DNA of 21,243 bases, from the IMG/VR virus record IMGVR_UViG_3300045611_000186, positions 1 to 21,243 of that record; one strand, given 5' to 3'. The translations under genes were made by a program, and so were the position numbers. Origin of the DNA: a virus. Under the pieces are notes generated by a model. The model was not told where the DNA came from, made no database searches, and saw only the letters and a list, made by a program, of their open reading frames with translations. Positions within the stretch are counted from its first letter, which is position 1, and every line of letters starts with the position of its first letter. Below are positions 7,890 through 14,983 of this stretch, piece after piece.

Positions 7890-8593
7890 TATTCACTCCT
7901 TTGAGCAATTAAATGATATGTATTCCATGCCATAAAACGCTGTTCTAAATTCTTATGGCATAAAACTATCTTAAATCCTAATATATCTAAAACTCTTTTA
8001 ATCTGCCTTTCGCTAAAAAATAGCCATTTTGTCTTTGAGTCCCAGTTACCAAAATTAAACATCCCAATTTTATAAATGAGTTCTCCATCAGGAGATATAA
8101 GCATAAGTATTCCCTTTGGATTTAAAAGTTCTTTTGCCTTATAAAGTGCTTTTATAGGATTATGAAAACTCTCCAAAACCTGACTCATAAGTATAAAATC
8201 ATATTTTTCTTTAAATTTATGTTCTTCAAAATCTCCTACAATATATTTATTATAAATAAGGTCAATACCATTTGTAAGCCATCCCCGCTCAGATAGATTT
8301 TCAATATGATAATTTACTCCAAAGCCTACATCTAAAAATTTTCTGCCATAAGTAAGTTCCTCTATTATAGGTAAATATATCCTTTCAATATATTCGTATC
8401 TCTCTTTTATTCCTTTCCAACCTGAATAATTTTTAAGATAATCTTCATTAAAGCCCTTTTTATCTATAAGTTTCTGGTGAAATACGCTTCCGCATGAGCA
8501 GAAAATCCATTCAGTTTTTTCTGCATCTGCAATTACAAAAGATAATTTACATTCAGTATCACATGCAGGACATTTAATTCCTTCCAATAACAT
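7889..8593 (-). CDS. Class I SAM-dependent methyltransferase with N-terminal Cys pair
   Basis: 234 residues. The N-terminus has CPAC at residues 8-11 and CSCG near residue 32, a likely small zinc site. The SAM domain follows: FLDVGFGV around residue 88 (motif I), an acidic strand end GIDLIYN, then YDFILMSQVLESFHNPIKAL, LLNPKGILMLISPDGE and a C-terminal helix-strand. This is the Methyltransf_11/23-like pattern common in sugar and small-molecule methyltransferases. It is a diverged paralogue of the methyltransferase at 9915-10709 (shared NPIKAL / DPIKAL and LLN.KG). It starts 20 bases inside the end of the preceding GT9 gene with AAAGGG upstream. The substrate is unknown; the GT9 partner suggests a glycan. 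Confidence 0.82.
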   Translation of the reverse strand: MLLEGIKCPACDTECKLSFVIADAEKTEWIFCSCGSVFHQKLIDKKGFNEDYLKNYSGWKGIKERYEYIERIYLPIIEELTYGRKFLDVGFGVNYHIENLSERGWLTNGIDLIYNKYIVGDFEEHKFKEKYDFILMSQVLESFHNPIKALYKAKELLNPKGILMLISPDGELIYKIGMFNFGNWDSKTKWLFFSERQIKRVLDILGFKIVLCHKNLEQRFMAWNTYHLIAQRSE

Positions 8594-9611
8594 CTTTAAC
8601 CCTTTCGTAAATATCTTCTGGTCTCATACAATCCTTACTCATACATAAACAGGCACTACTTTCAGGTTCAAGTATACATTGAATTGACGCATCAGAAATA
8701 AGCCGAAAACAAGGTGCGCAAATAGCTGAACTCTCAATAGAATAGTCTTCAGTAAAATGCTTTGTAATATTCTCTTTAGTAGAATGCGTTAAAAGCCCTA
8801 TCTTAGGTGTATCCCAGCACCCAGCACCATGCAAAAAGCCCGTATCAGGTGAAATTACTAAATCTGCATATTTAGCCATTAAGATTGATTGGCGTATATT
8901 AAATTCTCCTGATTTTTTAAGGATGCGTTTATGATTAGGAAATCCTGCCTCTAAAATTTTACAGGTCTCACCACCTACTAAAATTATTATTACATTTTTC
9001 ATTTCTCTCATAATATCACCTACTATATAAGGAACATATGGATAGGTTTTCTGCCTTCCTGAACCAGATAATCCCCACATAATAATCTTATTTCCAAGAT
9101 ATTGTTGTCTTATATTTAATATAAAATCCTCTTCTTCTTCAGTAAAAAACATCGCTGGTCTATAAAATTTATTTTCTGATATAGGAAATTTTTTCCATTC
9201 ATCCATAGACAAATTAATTTCTCCGCCTATTTGACTTCTTGCAATCTCAAATGTCCATTCATAATAATTCTTATTGCAATATTCTCTTCGTTCCTTCTTT
9301 GTCCAATTCCATTGTGGATAATCTGGAGATAAAGCAAGTCTCACCTCTATACTCTCACAAAGATTTATTACCTTTTCACATTCATTATCCTTTTGTATCT
9401 TATTAAAATATTCATCAAGTTTATCATTTGCTATACTATTTCTTTTATGATAGATGAATTTATCTATATTAGGATTATTTTCTAAAATCTCTTTTGCCTG
9501 TTCACTCCCAAGATAATAAATCTCATTACCTTGACTTTTAAGATAGCGGATTAGAGGGGTTGTTATAAGAATATCCCCATATGCGGCAATTCTGACTATA
9601 AGTATTCTCAT
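8574..9611 (-). CDS. Glycosyltransferase family 9 (heptosyltransferase-like)
   Basis: 345 residues in the GT-B heptosyltransferase pattern. The N-terminus MRILIVRIAAYGDILITTPL has the G-D-I-L..TPL loop of this family. The NPNIDKFIYH segment is typical of its first domain. The C-terminal nucleotide-sugar-binding half has ADLVISPDTGFLHGAGCWDTPKIGL, matching the family's D-T-G-x-x-H-x-A element. After that comes a Cys-rich tail (SAICAPCF, then several more Cys) shared with the GT9 at 10684. The family moves heptose or related sugars from ADP-sugars during LPS core synthesis; here the sugar and acceptor are unknown. The start shares ATGA with the upstream zinc-protein stop. The gene sits between head and tail genes. 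Confidence 0.85.
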   Translation of the reverse strand: MRILIVRIAAYGDILITTPLIRYLKSQGNEIYYLGSEQAKEILENNPNIDKFIYHKRNSIANDKLDEYFNKIQKDNECEKVINLCESIEVRLALSPDYPQWNWTKKERREYCNKNYYEWTFEIARSQIGGEINLSMDEWKKFPISENKFYRPAMFFTEEEEDFILNIRQQYLGNKIIMWGLSGSGRQKTYPYVPYIVGDIMREMKNVIIILVGGETCKILEAGFPNHKRILKKSGEFNIRQSILMAKYADLVISPDTGFLHGAGCWDTPKIGLLTHSTKENITKHFTEDYSIESSAICAPCFRLISDASIQCILEPESSACLCMSKDCMRPEDIYERVKDVIGRN

Positions 9612-9943
9612 ACTATTATCTTTTGTTTTTTAAGATTAAAAAATAATCTTTCACCTAATCTTGCCCACTTCTCATTTTCTTTTTTCTGATGTAATAATAC
9701 CCGCCTATGATATTCCTCGCAATGGCTTGAACCACAATGGACTTTTTCAGGCACACCATTAAAAGCAAACTGTATATTATCTCCCCACTCATCACATTCA
9801 GAAACATCAAAGGTAAACCATTTGCCACAATAATCACATCTTTTATCAATAGAGCGGTTTCCATCCTTCTCAAATTGATATCCTAAAAATAATTCTTTCT
9901 CTGGGTCAATCTTTTTATATTTTGTCGTTATTATTATCGCCAT
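9608..9943 (-). CDS. Small zinc-binding-like protein of unknown function
   Basis: 111 residues. CDYCGKWF near residue 36, a lone Cys near 49 and CGSSHCEEYHRR near 70 give a C-x2-C ... C-x4-C-x3-H set that probably holds one or two zinc ions. The C-terminus is basic. GAGGAAAA precedes the ATG, which lies 29 bases inside the end of the upstream methyltransferase gene, so it is translated as part of the cassette. No function is recognised; it could be an accessory or acceptor-binding factor for the flanking enzymes, or an unrelated phage zinc-ribbon protein. Confidence 0.7.
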   Translation of the reverse strand: MAIIITTKYKKIDPEKELFLGYQFEKDGNRSIDKRCDYCGKWFTFDVSECDEWGDNIQFAFNGVPEKVHCGSSHCEEYHRRVLLHQKKENEKWARLGERLFFNLKKQKIIV

Positions 9944-10709
9944 TTTTCCTCAAAATTATATTAAAATCTCCTGAAAGGTTATTAAAATATACTCCAGATA
10001 TGCGTCTATTATATTCAAGATTAAATCCTTTCTCTAAACACACATCTATAAATGAGTCCATATCCCATAAAATATGATGTTCTTTCACTACCCAATGTGC
10101 CCATTGTAAAGGATTATTCCAGGGAATAAAATATGGGTCAGGCATAGCTATAAATAAAAATCCTTTTAGATTTAAAAGATTATAACATTTCTCTAATGCT
10201 TTAATTGGGTCTTTAAAATGTTCAAATATATGGCTTGCCCAGATACAATCAAATTTGTCTTTTATTTCTACTTCCTCAAAATTGCCTTGTATTATTTTAT
10301 ATTTGGAATCTCTATTGATATAATCAATAGCTGAAGGAATCCATCCCATTTTTTCAGCTTCTATCAATAAATCATCTCTAATTGAACCTATCTCAAAAAA
10401 TGTCTTTATATTATGTTTAAACATTGGAAAATAAAAATCTGCTTGTCTTTTATAAGTATCAGTAATAATAGTTTTATATTTCTCTGTATATTTATCATTA
10501 TAAACACTGAAACTTATATTTTTCCAATTTGTAAAAAATATATTCTTACAATTACAAAATGAGTATCCTTTATCATTGACTATTTTCATATTTAACTCAT
10601 TAGTATTTTCTAATCCCTTAACAATTATTTCCTGTGTCATTCCGCAAAGAGGACACTCTTGCACATCTTTTATTCCTAATAATTTATACTGTAACAAGCC
10701 TTCGTTCAT
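9915..10709 (-). CDS. Class I SAM-dependent methyltransferase with N-terminal CxxC motif
   Basis: 264 residues. CPLCG at residues 19-23 and C-N-C near residue 52 suggest an N-terminal zinc site, as in the second methyltransferase of the cassette. The SAM domain has FFEIGSIRD (motif I, with GxG weakened to G-S), then SAIDYINRD, FDCIWASHIFEHFKDPIKAL and LLNLKGFLFIAMPDPY. The HIFEH / DPIKAL pattern is typical of Methyltransf_23-type enzymes. The weakened glycine loop means activity should not be assumed. It starts 26 bases inside the end of the first GT9 gene. No clear ribosome binding site precedes ATG 10709, which is consistent with coupling to the upstream gene. Confidence 0.8.
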   Translation of the reverse strand: MNEGLLQYKLLGIKDVQECPLCGMTQEIIVKGLENTNELNMKIVNDKGYSFCNCKNIFFTNWKNISFSVYNDKYTEKYKTIITDTYKRQADFYFPMFKHNIKTFFEIGSIRDDLLIEAEKMGWIPSAIDYINRDSKYKIIQGNFEEVEIKDKFDCIWASHIFEHFKDPIKALEKCYNLLNLKGFLFIAMPDPYFIPWNNPLQWAHWVVKEHHILWDMDSFIDVCLEKGFNLEYNRRISGVYFNNLSGDFNIILRKNGDNNNDKI

Positions 10710-11658
10710 AAATTTGTTTTATTTTATTAATTATATCTACAACATTAAAATATACACATAATGGATTACCATTTTTATGCGGACATCCTCTATATTGATA
10801 TGGCCCTTTATAACAAGGTGAGCAATATGCAGGAGATTGTATACTATAATCATTAGGATTATATTTACAATGGCTTTCTATACTCGCCGCAGTCATAAGC
10901 ATTATTGTTGGAGTATACCACATACTTGCACCTATCATAAGACCAGATTCACAACCTATAACACAATTAACATATTTAGTTATTAAAAGTGCTTGTCTAA
11001 AAGGCATTTTTGCTATAATGCTTGTTACTCCTTCCATTTCTATATTAGGATAATCTGGTGCAGCAGTAACTATAATATGTGAATTATCTATATGTTTAAG
11101 AATAAGATTAATTAGTTGTCTTGCTTGAATAAATCTTTTATGAGGGCCTGTTCCAGCCAGATTTATCATAATCAAAAACTTTCCCTCAAATTTTTTAAGC
11201 CAATCTTTAACAATTTGTTTTTCTTTATCATTATAATAAACTTCACCATTATATTTCCCAGCTAATTCTGGGTATCCTGCCAAATAAGTTGTCTGGTCAT
11301 AGTAATTTATATGCTGGTATCTATTCCTACGAACTTCATTTGACATATAATATAAATTCTCATCTTCCATAGCTAAAAGACCATATTCAAGACTATTTAT
11401 AAGATTTATTACTTTATCATATTCTTCAGCTATTGTTTCCCAATGCTTAATTAACATCCATTCTCTTTTTTGAAATATTACTTCAGGATTTATCCCTTTT
11501 ATATTATCAATATACGGATTTTGAGCTAAAAGTTGATAGCCCTTAAAATTAGTTTCAACATCTACAGTATTAAAACCCACATCTTTTAATAAATGCGGAA
11601 GATGTGACATATGAATAATATCACCATAAGCACCATAACGAAATATAATTGCTTTCAT
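10684..11658 (-). CDS. Glycosyltransferase family 9-like protein (first of two)
   Basis: 324 residues from the ATG at 11658. MKAIIFRYGAYGDIIHMSHL matches the GT9 start pattern. NPYIDNIKG and the C-terminal VIGCESGLMIGASMWYTP match the family's later elements, though the usual D-T-G-x-x-H is replaced by E-S-G-x-M. The tail DYSIQSPAYCSPCYKG aligns with DYSIESSAICAPCFRL in the second GT9, so they are paralogues with a shared Cys cluster. The start codon directly follows the T-tract of a strong terminator and has no ribosome binding site. An open frame continues upstream to 11739 through the terminator, but the family N-terminus begins at this ATG. The altered active-site residues leave enzymatic activity open. 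Confidence 0.8.
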   Translation of the reverse strand: MKAIIFRYGAYGDIIHMSHLPHLLKDVGFNTVDVETNFKGYQLLAQNPYIDNIKGINPEVIFQKREWMLIKHWETIAEEYDKVINLINSLEYGLLAMEDENLYYMSNEVRRNRYQHINYYDQTTYLAGYPELAGKYNGEVYYNDKEKQIVKDWLKKFEGKFLIMINLAGTGPHKRFIQARQLINLILKHIDNSHIIVTAAPDYPNIEMEGVTSIIAKMPFRQALLITKYVNCVIGCESGLMIGASMWYTPTIMLMTAASIESHCKYNPNDYSIQSPAYCSPCYKGPYQYRGCPHKNGNPLCVYFNVVDIINKIKQIYERRLVTV

Positions 11659-11687
11659 AAAAAATGGGGGCTTTGACCCGCCCCCAT
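11659..11687 (-). terminator. Strong rho-independent terminator after the head genes
   Basis: On the coding strand ATGGGGGC - loop GGGTCAAA - GCCCCCAT forms a perfect 8-bp GC-rich stem, followed at once by TTTTT. It begins 5 bases after the stop of the decoration-like gene. Its T-tract ends at the ATG of the first GT9 gene, so it separates the head operon from the GT9/methyltransferase cassette. Confidence 0.85.
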
Positions 11688-11692
11688 AGGTT

Positions 11693-12112
11693 TTAGTTAT
11701 CACCTGTCTGGAATGCTTCTTGATACTGGACAAAAGCATTTACTCTTATAGTAGCTTCAGTTTCAGTTCCTGCAGCTCTTGCAAGAACTACATCATCTCC
11801 TGTATCAAAAGAGGTTGCAGTTAATGAACCATCAATAACACTTGCAGCAGTTTTCGTTCCTGTAAGAGTTATAGTTCCTACTGCTGAAAGCGCTCCAGTT
11901 CCTGCAGCAGATTTACATAAAATCAAATTTGTATCTACAGCAGTCCCTGCTACTACAACTGCCACATTCCAATCAGTAATTCTGATTGGATGCATTGCCG
12001 TAAATGCAGCCTTTGCTGTTGTAGAAGTAACTGTGCCATTTAAAGCAACTCCATTGCCAAGCGCTATAACTTTCTTTGACCCATAAGAAGGGTCAGAATA
12101 TGCTCTACTCAT
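11693..12112 (-). CDS. Probable capsid decoration (head) protein
   Basis: 139 residues, small and beta-rich, with many Ala, Thr, Gly and Val and no charged core, for example GTITLTGTKTAASV and DTNLILCKSAAGTGAL. Small proteins of this type immediately after the major capsid gene often decorate or stabilise the shell. The start is taken at ATG 12112 because GAGGAGGG stands 4 bases upstream; an in-frame ATG at 12130 lies upstream of that site and would include it. The gene follows the capsid stop by 10 bases and is followed by a strong terminator, so it closes the head unit. The family is not certain; head-fibre or minor capsid protein are alternatives. Confidence 0.6.
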   Translation of the reverse strand: MSRAYSDPSYGSKKVIALGNGVALNGTVTSTTAKAAFTAMHPIRITDWNVAVVVAGTAVDTNLILCKSAAGTGALSAVGTITLTGTKTAASVIDGSLTATSFDTGDDVVLARAAGTETEATIRVNAFVQYQEAFQTGDN

Positions 12113-12122
12113 TTTACCCTCC

Positions 12123-13738
12123 TCATGCACTCGTTACATGCACAATGCGTTCAATGCCTTTGCCTGTGGAATTTAAATCATCATTTGTTATATCCCACAT
12201 TTTTTTCCAGCCAAGTATTGCATACCATCCGAGCTTTTTAGAGCGACCTAAATCAGTCTCCTCATATCTAAGCTCTTCAGGTAAGGCTACGGCTTCCACT
12301 ACTGCCTCATCCCCGAAATATAACGCCTCTCCATACGAACTATTTAATACATTAGAGAGGATATTATTTTCAGCGATGTGACGTGCACTATAATACTGTC
12401 CGACTTCATTTTTAAATCTAAATTCTGGTTCAGCATACTGGGCTACTGCTTGGAGAAAATCATATACACCTCTCATTGACTTAACTGAGAGTATACCAAT
12501 ATAATAATCTCCACCCTTAAACTTAGGGACTTGAGCCAGCATTAGATAATCTACAATATCCCTTACATTTTTATCAGAGATATTTGCCCCAGGATTACCA
12601 ATTGCTGTTCCATTAGAGAAAAATGAAGTTGTAGCAGTATTAGTTGCTACTGCCTTAAATTTTGCAGACTGGAATTGAAGAGCGATATTATAATCAATCG
12701 TATCCTTCTGGTCTTGAACCAAACCCTTCTGGTATTTATCCTTCATGTTAAATTCAGCCAGAGTTTCCAATTTCTGCGTATAATTTACGCCATTCCCATA
12801 TTCAGTTACCTGAACGCTATCAGTTGTAAATTTAATAGTATTCATGGGCATGGTTGCTGTTTCCGTGAGAGTCCCGCCCCGTGTATCTATGCGGAGTTGT
12901 TTTACAAAAGGAACTTTATCACCACTATTAGCTCCAAGTCCTTTCTCAGACAAATCCACAAAATTACGGAATACAAATAATGGAGCAGCTTGCTCTCTCA
13001 TCTGCTTTGATAGCTTCGGCGAGGTTAAATCTTAACCTTATATATTTCTATATAAGTTGGACTATATCTTCTCTTTCTTTTAAAAGAGCTTTGCGTATAG
13101 TCTCTGAGGAGCCCCTATTATTCAATCGTCTTATTTCTTCAGCAACGGAAATTTCCTCGTTATTATAAGGAACATCTTTACCCAGTTTCATCTCATTAAA
13201 TCCATCATTTTCCTTAAATTCTCTCCATCGCTTTAAACGTGAATTTATAAACCGTAACATTAACTCGGCTCTGGATTTCTTTGTTATTAAGTAAGGAAGT
13301 AAAGTATCTAACAATTTTTTAACCTTACTTAATGCGTTAACATCGCAAATATAGTAAGGTTTTTTAACTTTATTAGATACCATTCTTCTTATTCTTAATG
13401 GAGCCCCTATTTTCTCGCATATCTTAACTGTTTCCAATATAGAATTATCATCAGTATTGGTAATAGTAAAAAGAGGATTTAATCTTCTAAATCTTTCCTT
13501 TTTACTATTAAATGTAGATATCATAGTTAAGCAACCTTCTCCATCAAAAAATCCAGCAAACCAAGCCAATTCGGTTTCTTTTAGGGTTTCCTGCTGATTG
13601 TCCATTATTTTATCATTCATATTTTCACCTTGGTAGTAATGAATGTTTTAGGAGTTTCCAGCATATAGCAAAGTTTAATGTGGGCATTTAACTATACCCA
13701 CCCAAGCTACCAGTTATCCATACTCCCTGTGCTCCCAT
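12123..13738 (-). CDS. Major capsid protein, split by a group I intron: join(12123..13030, 13696..13738)
   Basis: Exon 1 runs from ATG 13738 (AAAGGA ribosome binding site) to T 13696, coding MGAQGVWITGSLGG plus one base. Exon 2 starts at 13030. Splicing gives GGYLTSPKLSKQMREQAAP and a continuous 316-residue protein. The N-terminal run, G-S-L-G-G-Y-L followed by L-S-K-Q and A-A-P-L-F-V-F-R-N-F, fits the start of HK97-fold major capsid proteins of podovirus-type phages (N4-gp56/P22-like groups, from memory). Exon 2 holds the bulk of the fold, including KMWDITNDDLNS near the C-terminus. The gene follows the scaffold-like gene and precedes the decoration-like gene. Calling the gene from ATG 13001 would lose 24 residues. 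Family assignment is moderate; capsid identity is strong from context. Confidence 0.85.
13031..13695 (-). ncRNA. Group I self-splicing intron (665 nt) in the capsid gene
   Basis: All core helices can be read in coding-strand order. P1 pairs exon-intron UGGGUA (13700-13695) with UGCCCA (13686-13681), with the splice-site U.G wobble after exon base 13696. P3 is CUUUGC (13673-13668) with GCAAAG (13084-13079). P4 is UGCUG (13663-13659) with CAGCA (13596-13592), inside the typical CAAUCAGCAGGAAACC. P5 extension is CAUUCAU with AUGAAUG. P7 is GACUAUA (13092-13086) with UAUAGUC (13066-13060). P8 is CUCUUU with AAAGAG. P9 is CUUAUAUA-GAAA-UAUAUAAG (13056-13037). P10 is GUUAAAU (13692-13686) with exon-2 AUUUAAC (13030-13024). 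The last intron base is G 13031. The endonuclease gene is inserted in the P6 region. Confidence 0.95.
13048..13620 (-). CDS. Intron-encoded LAGLIDADG homing endonuclease
   Basis: 190 residues with a single LAGLIDADG motif, LAWFAGFFDGEG at about residues 18-29, whose acidic residues (the D and E of FDGEG) would hold the catalytic metal. The usual later element, LLDTLLPYLITKKSRAELMLRFI, is present. One-motif enzymes act as homodimers and cut intron-lacking alleles so that the intron is copied in; some also help folding. The ATG has AGGTG upstream. The frame begins in the P5 stem region and ends (TAG) in P9, so both ends of the protein are coded by catalytic intron sequence. The target is expected to be the intronless capsid gene at the GGT-GGG-T|AT-TTA junction. 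Intactness suggests recent activity. Confidence 0.92.
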   Translation of the reverse strand: MNDKIMDNQQETLKETELAWFAGFFDGEGCLTMISTFNSKKERFRRLNPLFTITNTDDNSILETVKICEKIGAPLRIRRMVSNKVKKPYYICDVNALSKVKKLLDTLLPYLITKKSRAELMLRFINSRLKRWREFKENDGFNEMKLGKDVPYNNEEISVAEEIRRLNNRGSSETIRKALLKEREDIVQLI

Positions 13739-13752
13739 ATTTTATCCTTTAT

Positions 13753-14481
13753 TTAAAGTATCTTTTTTTGCAAACTCTCTTTCCGTTTTTCTAATTCTTC
13801 TAACGGAGAAAGCACTACCTCAGGTTTAGGCGAAGGTTCAGGCGGTTTATTAGCGCCTGCCTCTGCCTTTGCACCTTCTGGTAATGGCGGAGTTGCATTT
13901 TTCTTTGAAGCATAGGCCTCAAATTTTGCTTTCACAAATTGCGTTGCTGCATCAATAGCTTCTTGAGCAGTCTTATACTTTCCAGTTCTCGCCAATTCAT
14001 CAGCCTTTATCATAATTGTATCTACCACATCTTCATCAAACTCAGGATTGGCTTTCTGTACCCCTTGTTTCAACTTTTCTATGGTAGTATTAATTTGAGA
14101 TTGTGCTTGCGATGTAGTAATAGCTGCTTTAGAAGCGTTTGTTTGTATCTCAGTTAAAAGATTTGTTAATTCCGCACTGGCTGTATCAGGGTCAAAGGAA
14201 GCAATCTCTAAAATCTTTTTCACCTTTACCTGCACATCCTTAGTAGCTTCAGTAGCATCTTTAGGAATATTAACCTGTTTTAATCTTTCCTCAATAGTTG
14301 CCACAGTAGTTGAAAGGTCAGCAATTTTAGTATCCCTGTCTTTTAACTGGTCTTCAAGGTCTTTTATTTTCTTCTGTGCCTCATCAGAAGGGCTCGGATT
14401 AGGCACTGATGTAGGTTTTGGCTCTCCATCCTCAGATGTCGGGCTTGGCGTTACATCAGGCTTTTTTTCTATGTCTGCCAT
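13753..14481 (-). CDS. Probable capsid scaffolding protein
   Basis: 242 residues, strongly polar and probably extended to helical. Residues 1-35 are Pro/Ser/Glu rich and disordered. Residues about 36-75 form a clear coiled coil (KKIKDLEDQLKDRDTKIADL). The middle is helical, then comes a Pro/Ala linker and a short charged C-terminal helix (LEELEKRKESLQKK) of the type that binds capsid protein in scaffolds. It has no catalytic motif and lies immediately before the major capsid gene, the standard scaffold position. AGGAGGT stands 5 bases before the ATG, one of the best ribosome binding sites in the window, as expected for an abundant protein. Confidence 0.75.
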   Translation of the reverse strand: MADIEKKPDVTPSPTSEDGEPKPTSVPNPSPSDEAQKKIKDLEDQLKDRDTKIADLSTTVATIEERLKQVNIPKDATEATKDVQVKVKKILEIASFDPDTASAELTNLLTEIQTNASKAAITTSQAQSQINTTIEKLKQGVQKANPEFDEDVVDTIMIKADELARTGKYKTAQEAIDAATQFVKAKFEAYASKKNATPPLPEGAKAEAGANKPPEPSPKPEVVLSPLEELEKRKESLQKKIL

Positions 14482-14510
14482 ATATTACCTCCTTTTCCTC
14501 TTCTCGGATA

Positions 14511-14795
14511 TTACTCCAGTTGAGGTGTGATATACTTTTTTACATATTTCTCAGTTGCTACTTTTCCAAATTCTAATTCAGAGTTTAAAGTTGTCATAAA
14601 TCTATCTAAAAAGTTTATAATTGAACGTGCCTCTATCTCTTGTTTCGCATATTTAGGTTTTTTTAAAATATCCAATGCCTCATTATATTCCGCAGTTATA
14701 ATCTCCATTAAATCTCCCCAGCCAGATTGAGTAGTGAGATTTTTAAGCCTTGAATATTTAGCCTTCCCAATTTCTAATTTTTCCTTCTCAGTCAT
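14511..14795 (-). CDS. Small helical protein of unknown function in the head module
   Basis: 94 residues, mostly helical and charged (KLEIGKAKYSRLKNL; ARSIINFLDRFMTTLNSELEFG). No family recognised. The start shares ATGA with the stop of the upstream basic protein, and the gene ends 29 bases before the scaffold-like gene. A minor head or assembly protein is a fair guess from position only. Confidence 0.7.
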   Translation of the reverse strand: MTEKEKLEIGKAKYSRLKNLTTQSGWGDLMEIITAEYNEALDILKKPKYAKQEIEARSIINFLDRFMTTLNSELEFGKVATEKYVKKYITPQLE

Positions 14796-14983
14796 TTTCT
14801 TAATTTTTTAAGTGTTTTTGCTAATCTTGCTTTCTGCCCAATTTTACCTGAACGTTCTGCCAATTCTTCTAAATATCCAGTTTTTATTGTCCCTTTTTTT
14901 GTTAATTTCCCAGCCTTTTTAGCAATCCGTTTTAATGAACCTGGTTTTTTAATTGCCTTCTGAATCCATTTCTTTTTAGCCAT
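14792..14983 (-). CDS. Very basic small protein (MAKKKWIQ... type), unknown function
   Basis: 63 residues from ATG 14983, chosen because GGAGG stands 4 bases upstream; a longer in-frame version to 15022 would start before that site. About a third of residues are Lys or Arg. The pattern KKWIQKAIKKPGSLKRIAKKAG followed by ARLAKTLKKLRK is one I associate with small phage proteins of unknown role found near structural genes. The charge suggests DNA or RNA binding, possibly packaging with the genome. It overlaps the end of the DUF6496-like gene by 8 bases and the next gene by 4. Confidence 0.75.
   Translation of the reverse strand: MAKKKWIQKAIKKPGSLKRIAKKAGKLTKKGTIKTGYLEELAERSGKIGQKARLAKTLKKLRK

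Noticed and set aside
9655-9873. 72-residue minus-strand frame inside the zinc-protein gene
   Set aside because: Alternate frame of the Cys-rich gene at 9608-9943, which has the better ribosome binding site and tight overlaps with both neighbours.
10684-11739. 351-residue version of the first GT9 starting at 11739
   Set aside because: It would translate through the terminator hairpin and the end of the decoration-like gene; the family N-terminus begins at ATG 11658.
12123-13001. Complete 292-residue capsid gene starting at ATG 13001
   Set aside because: No ribosome binding site, and the reading frame continues upstream to a group I splice junction that supplies a better N-terminus.
13048-13620. 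Free-standing homing endonuclease gene in a spacer
   Set aside because: Flanking sequences form a full group I core and the capsid gene is continuous only after removal of this segment, so it is intron-encoded.
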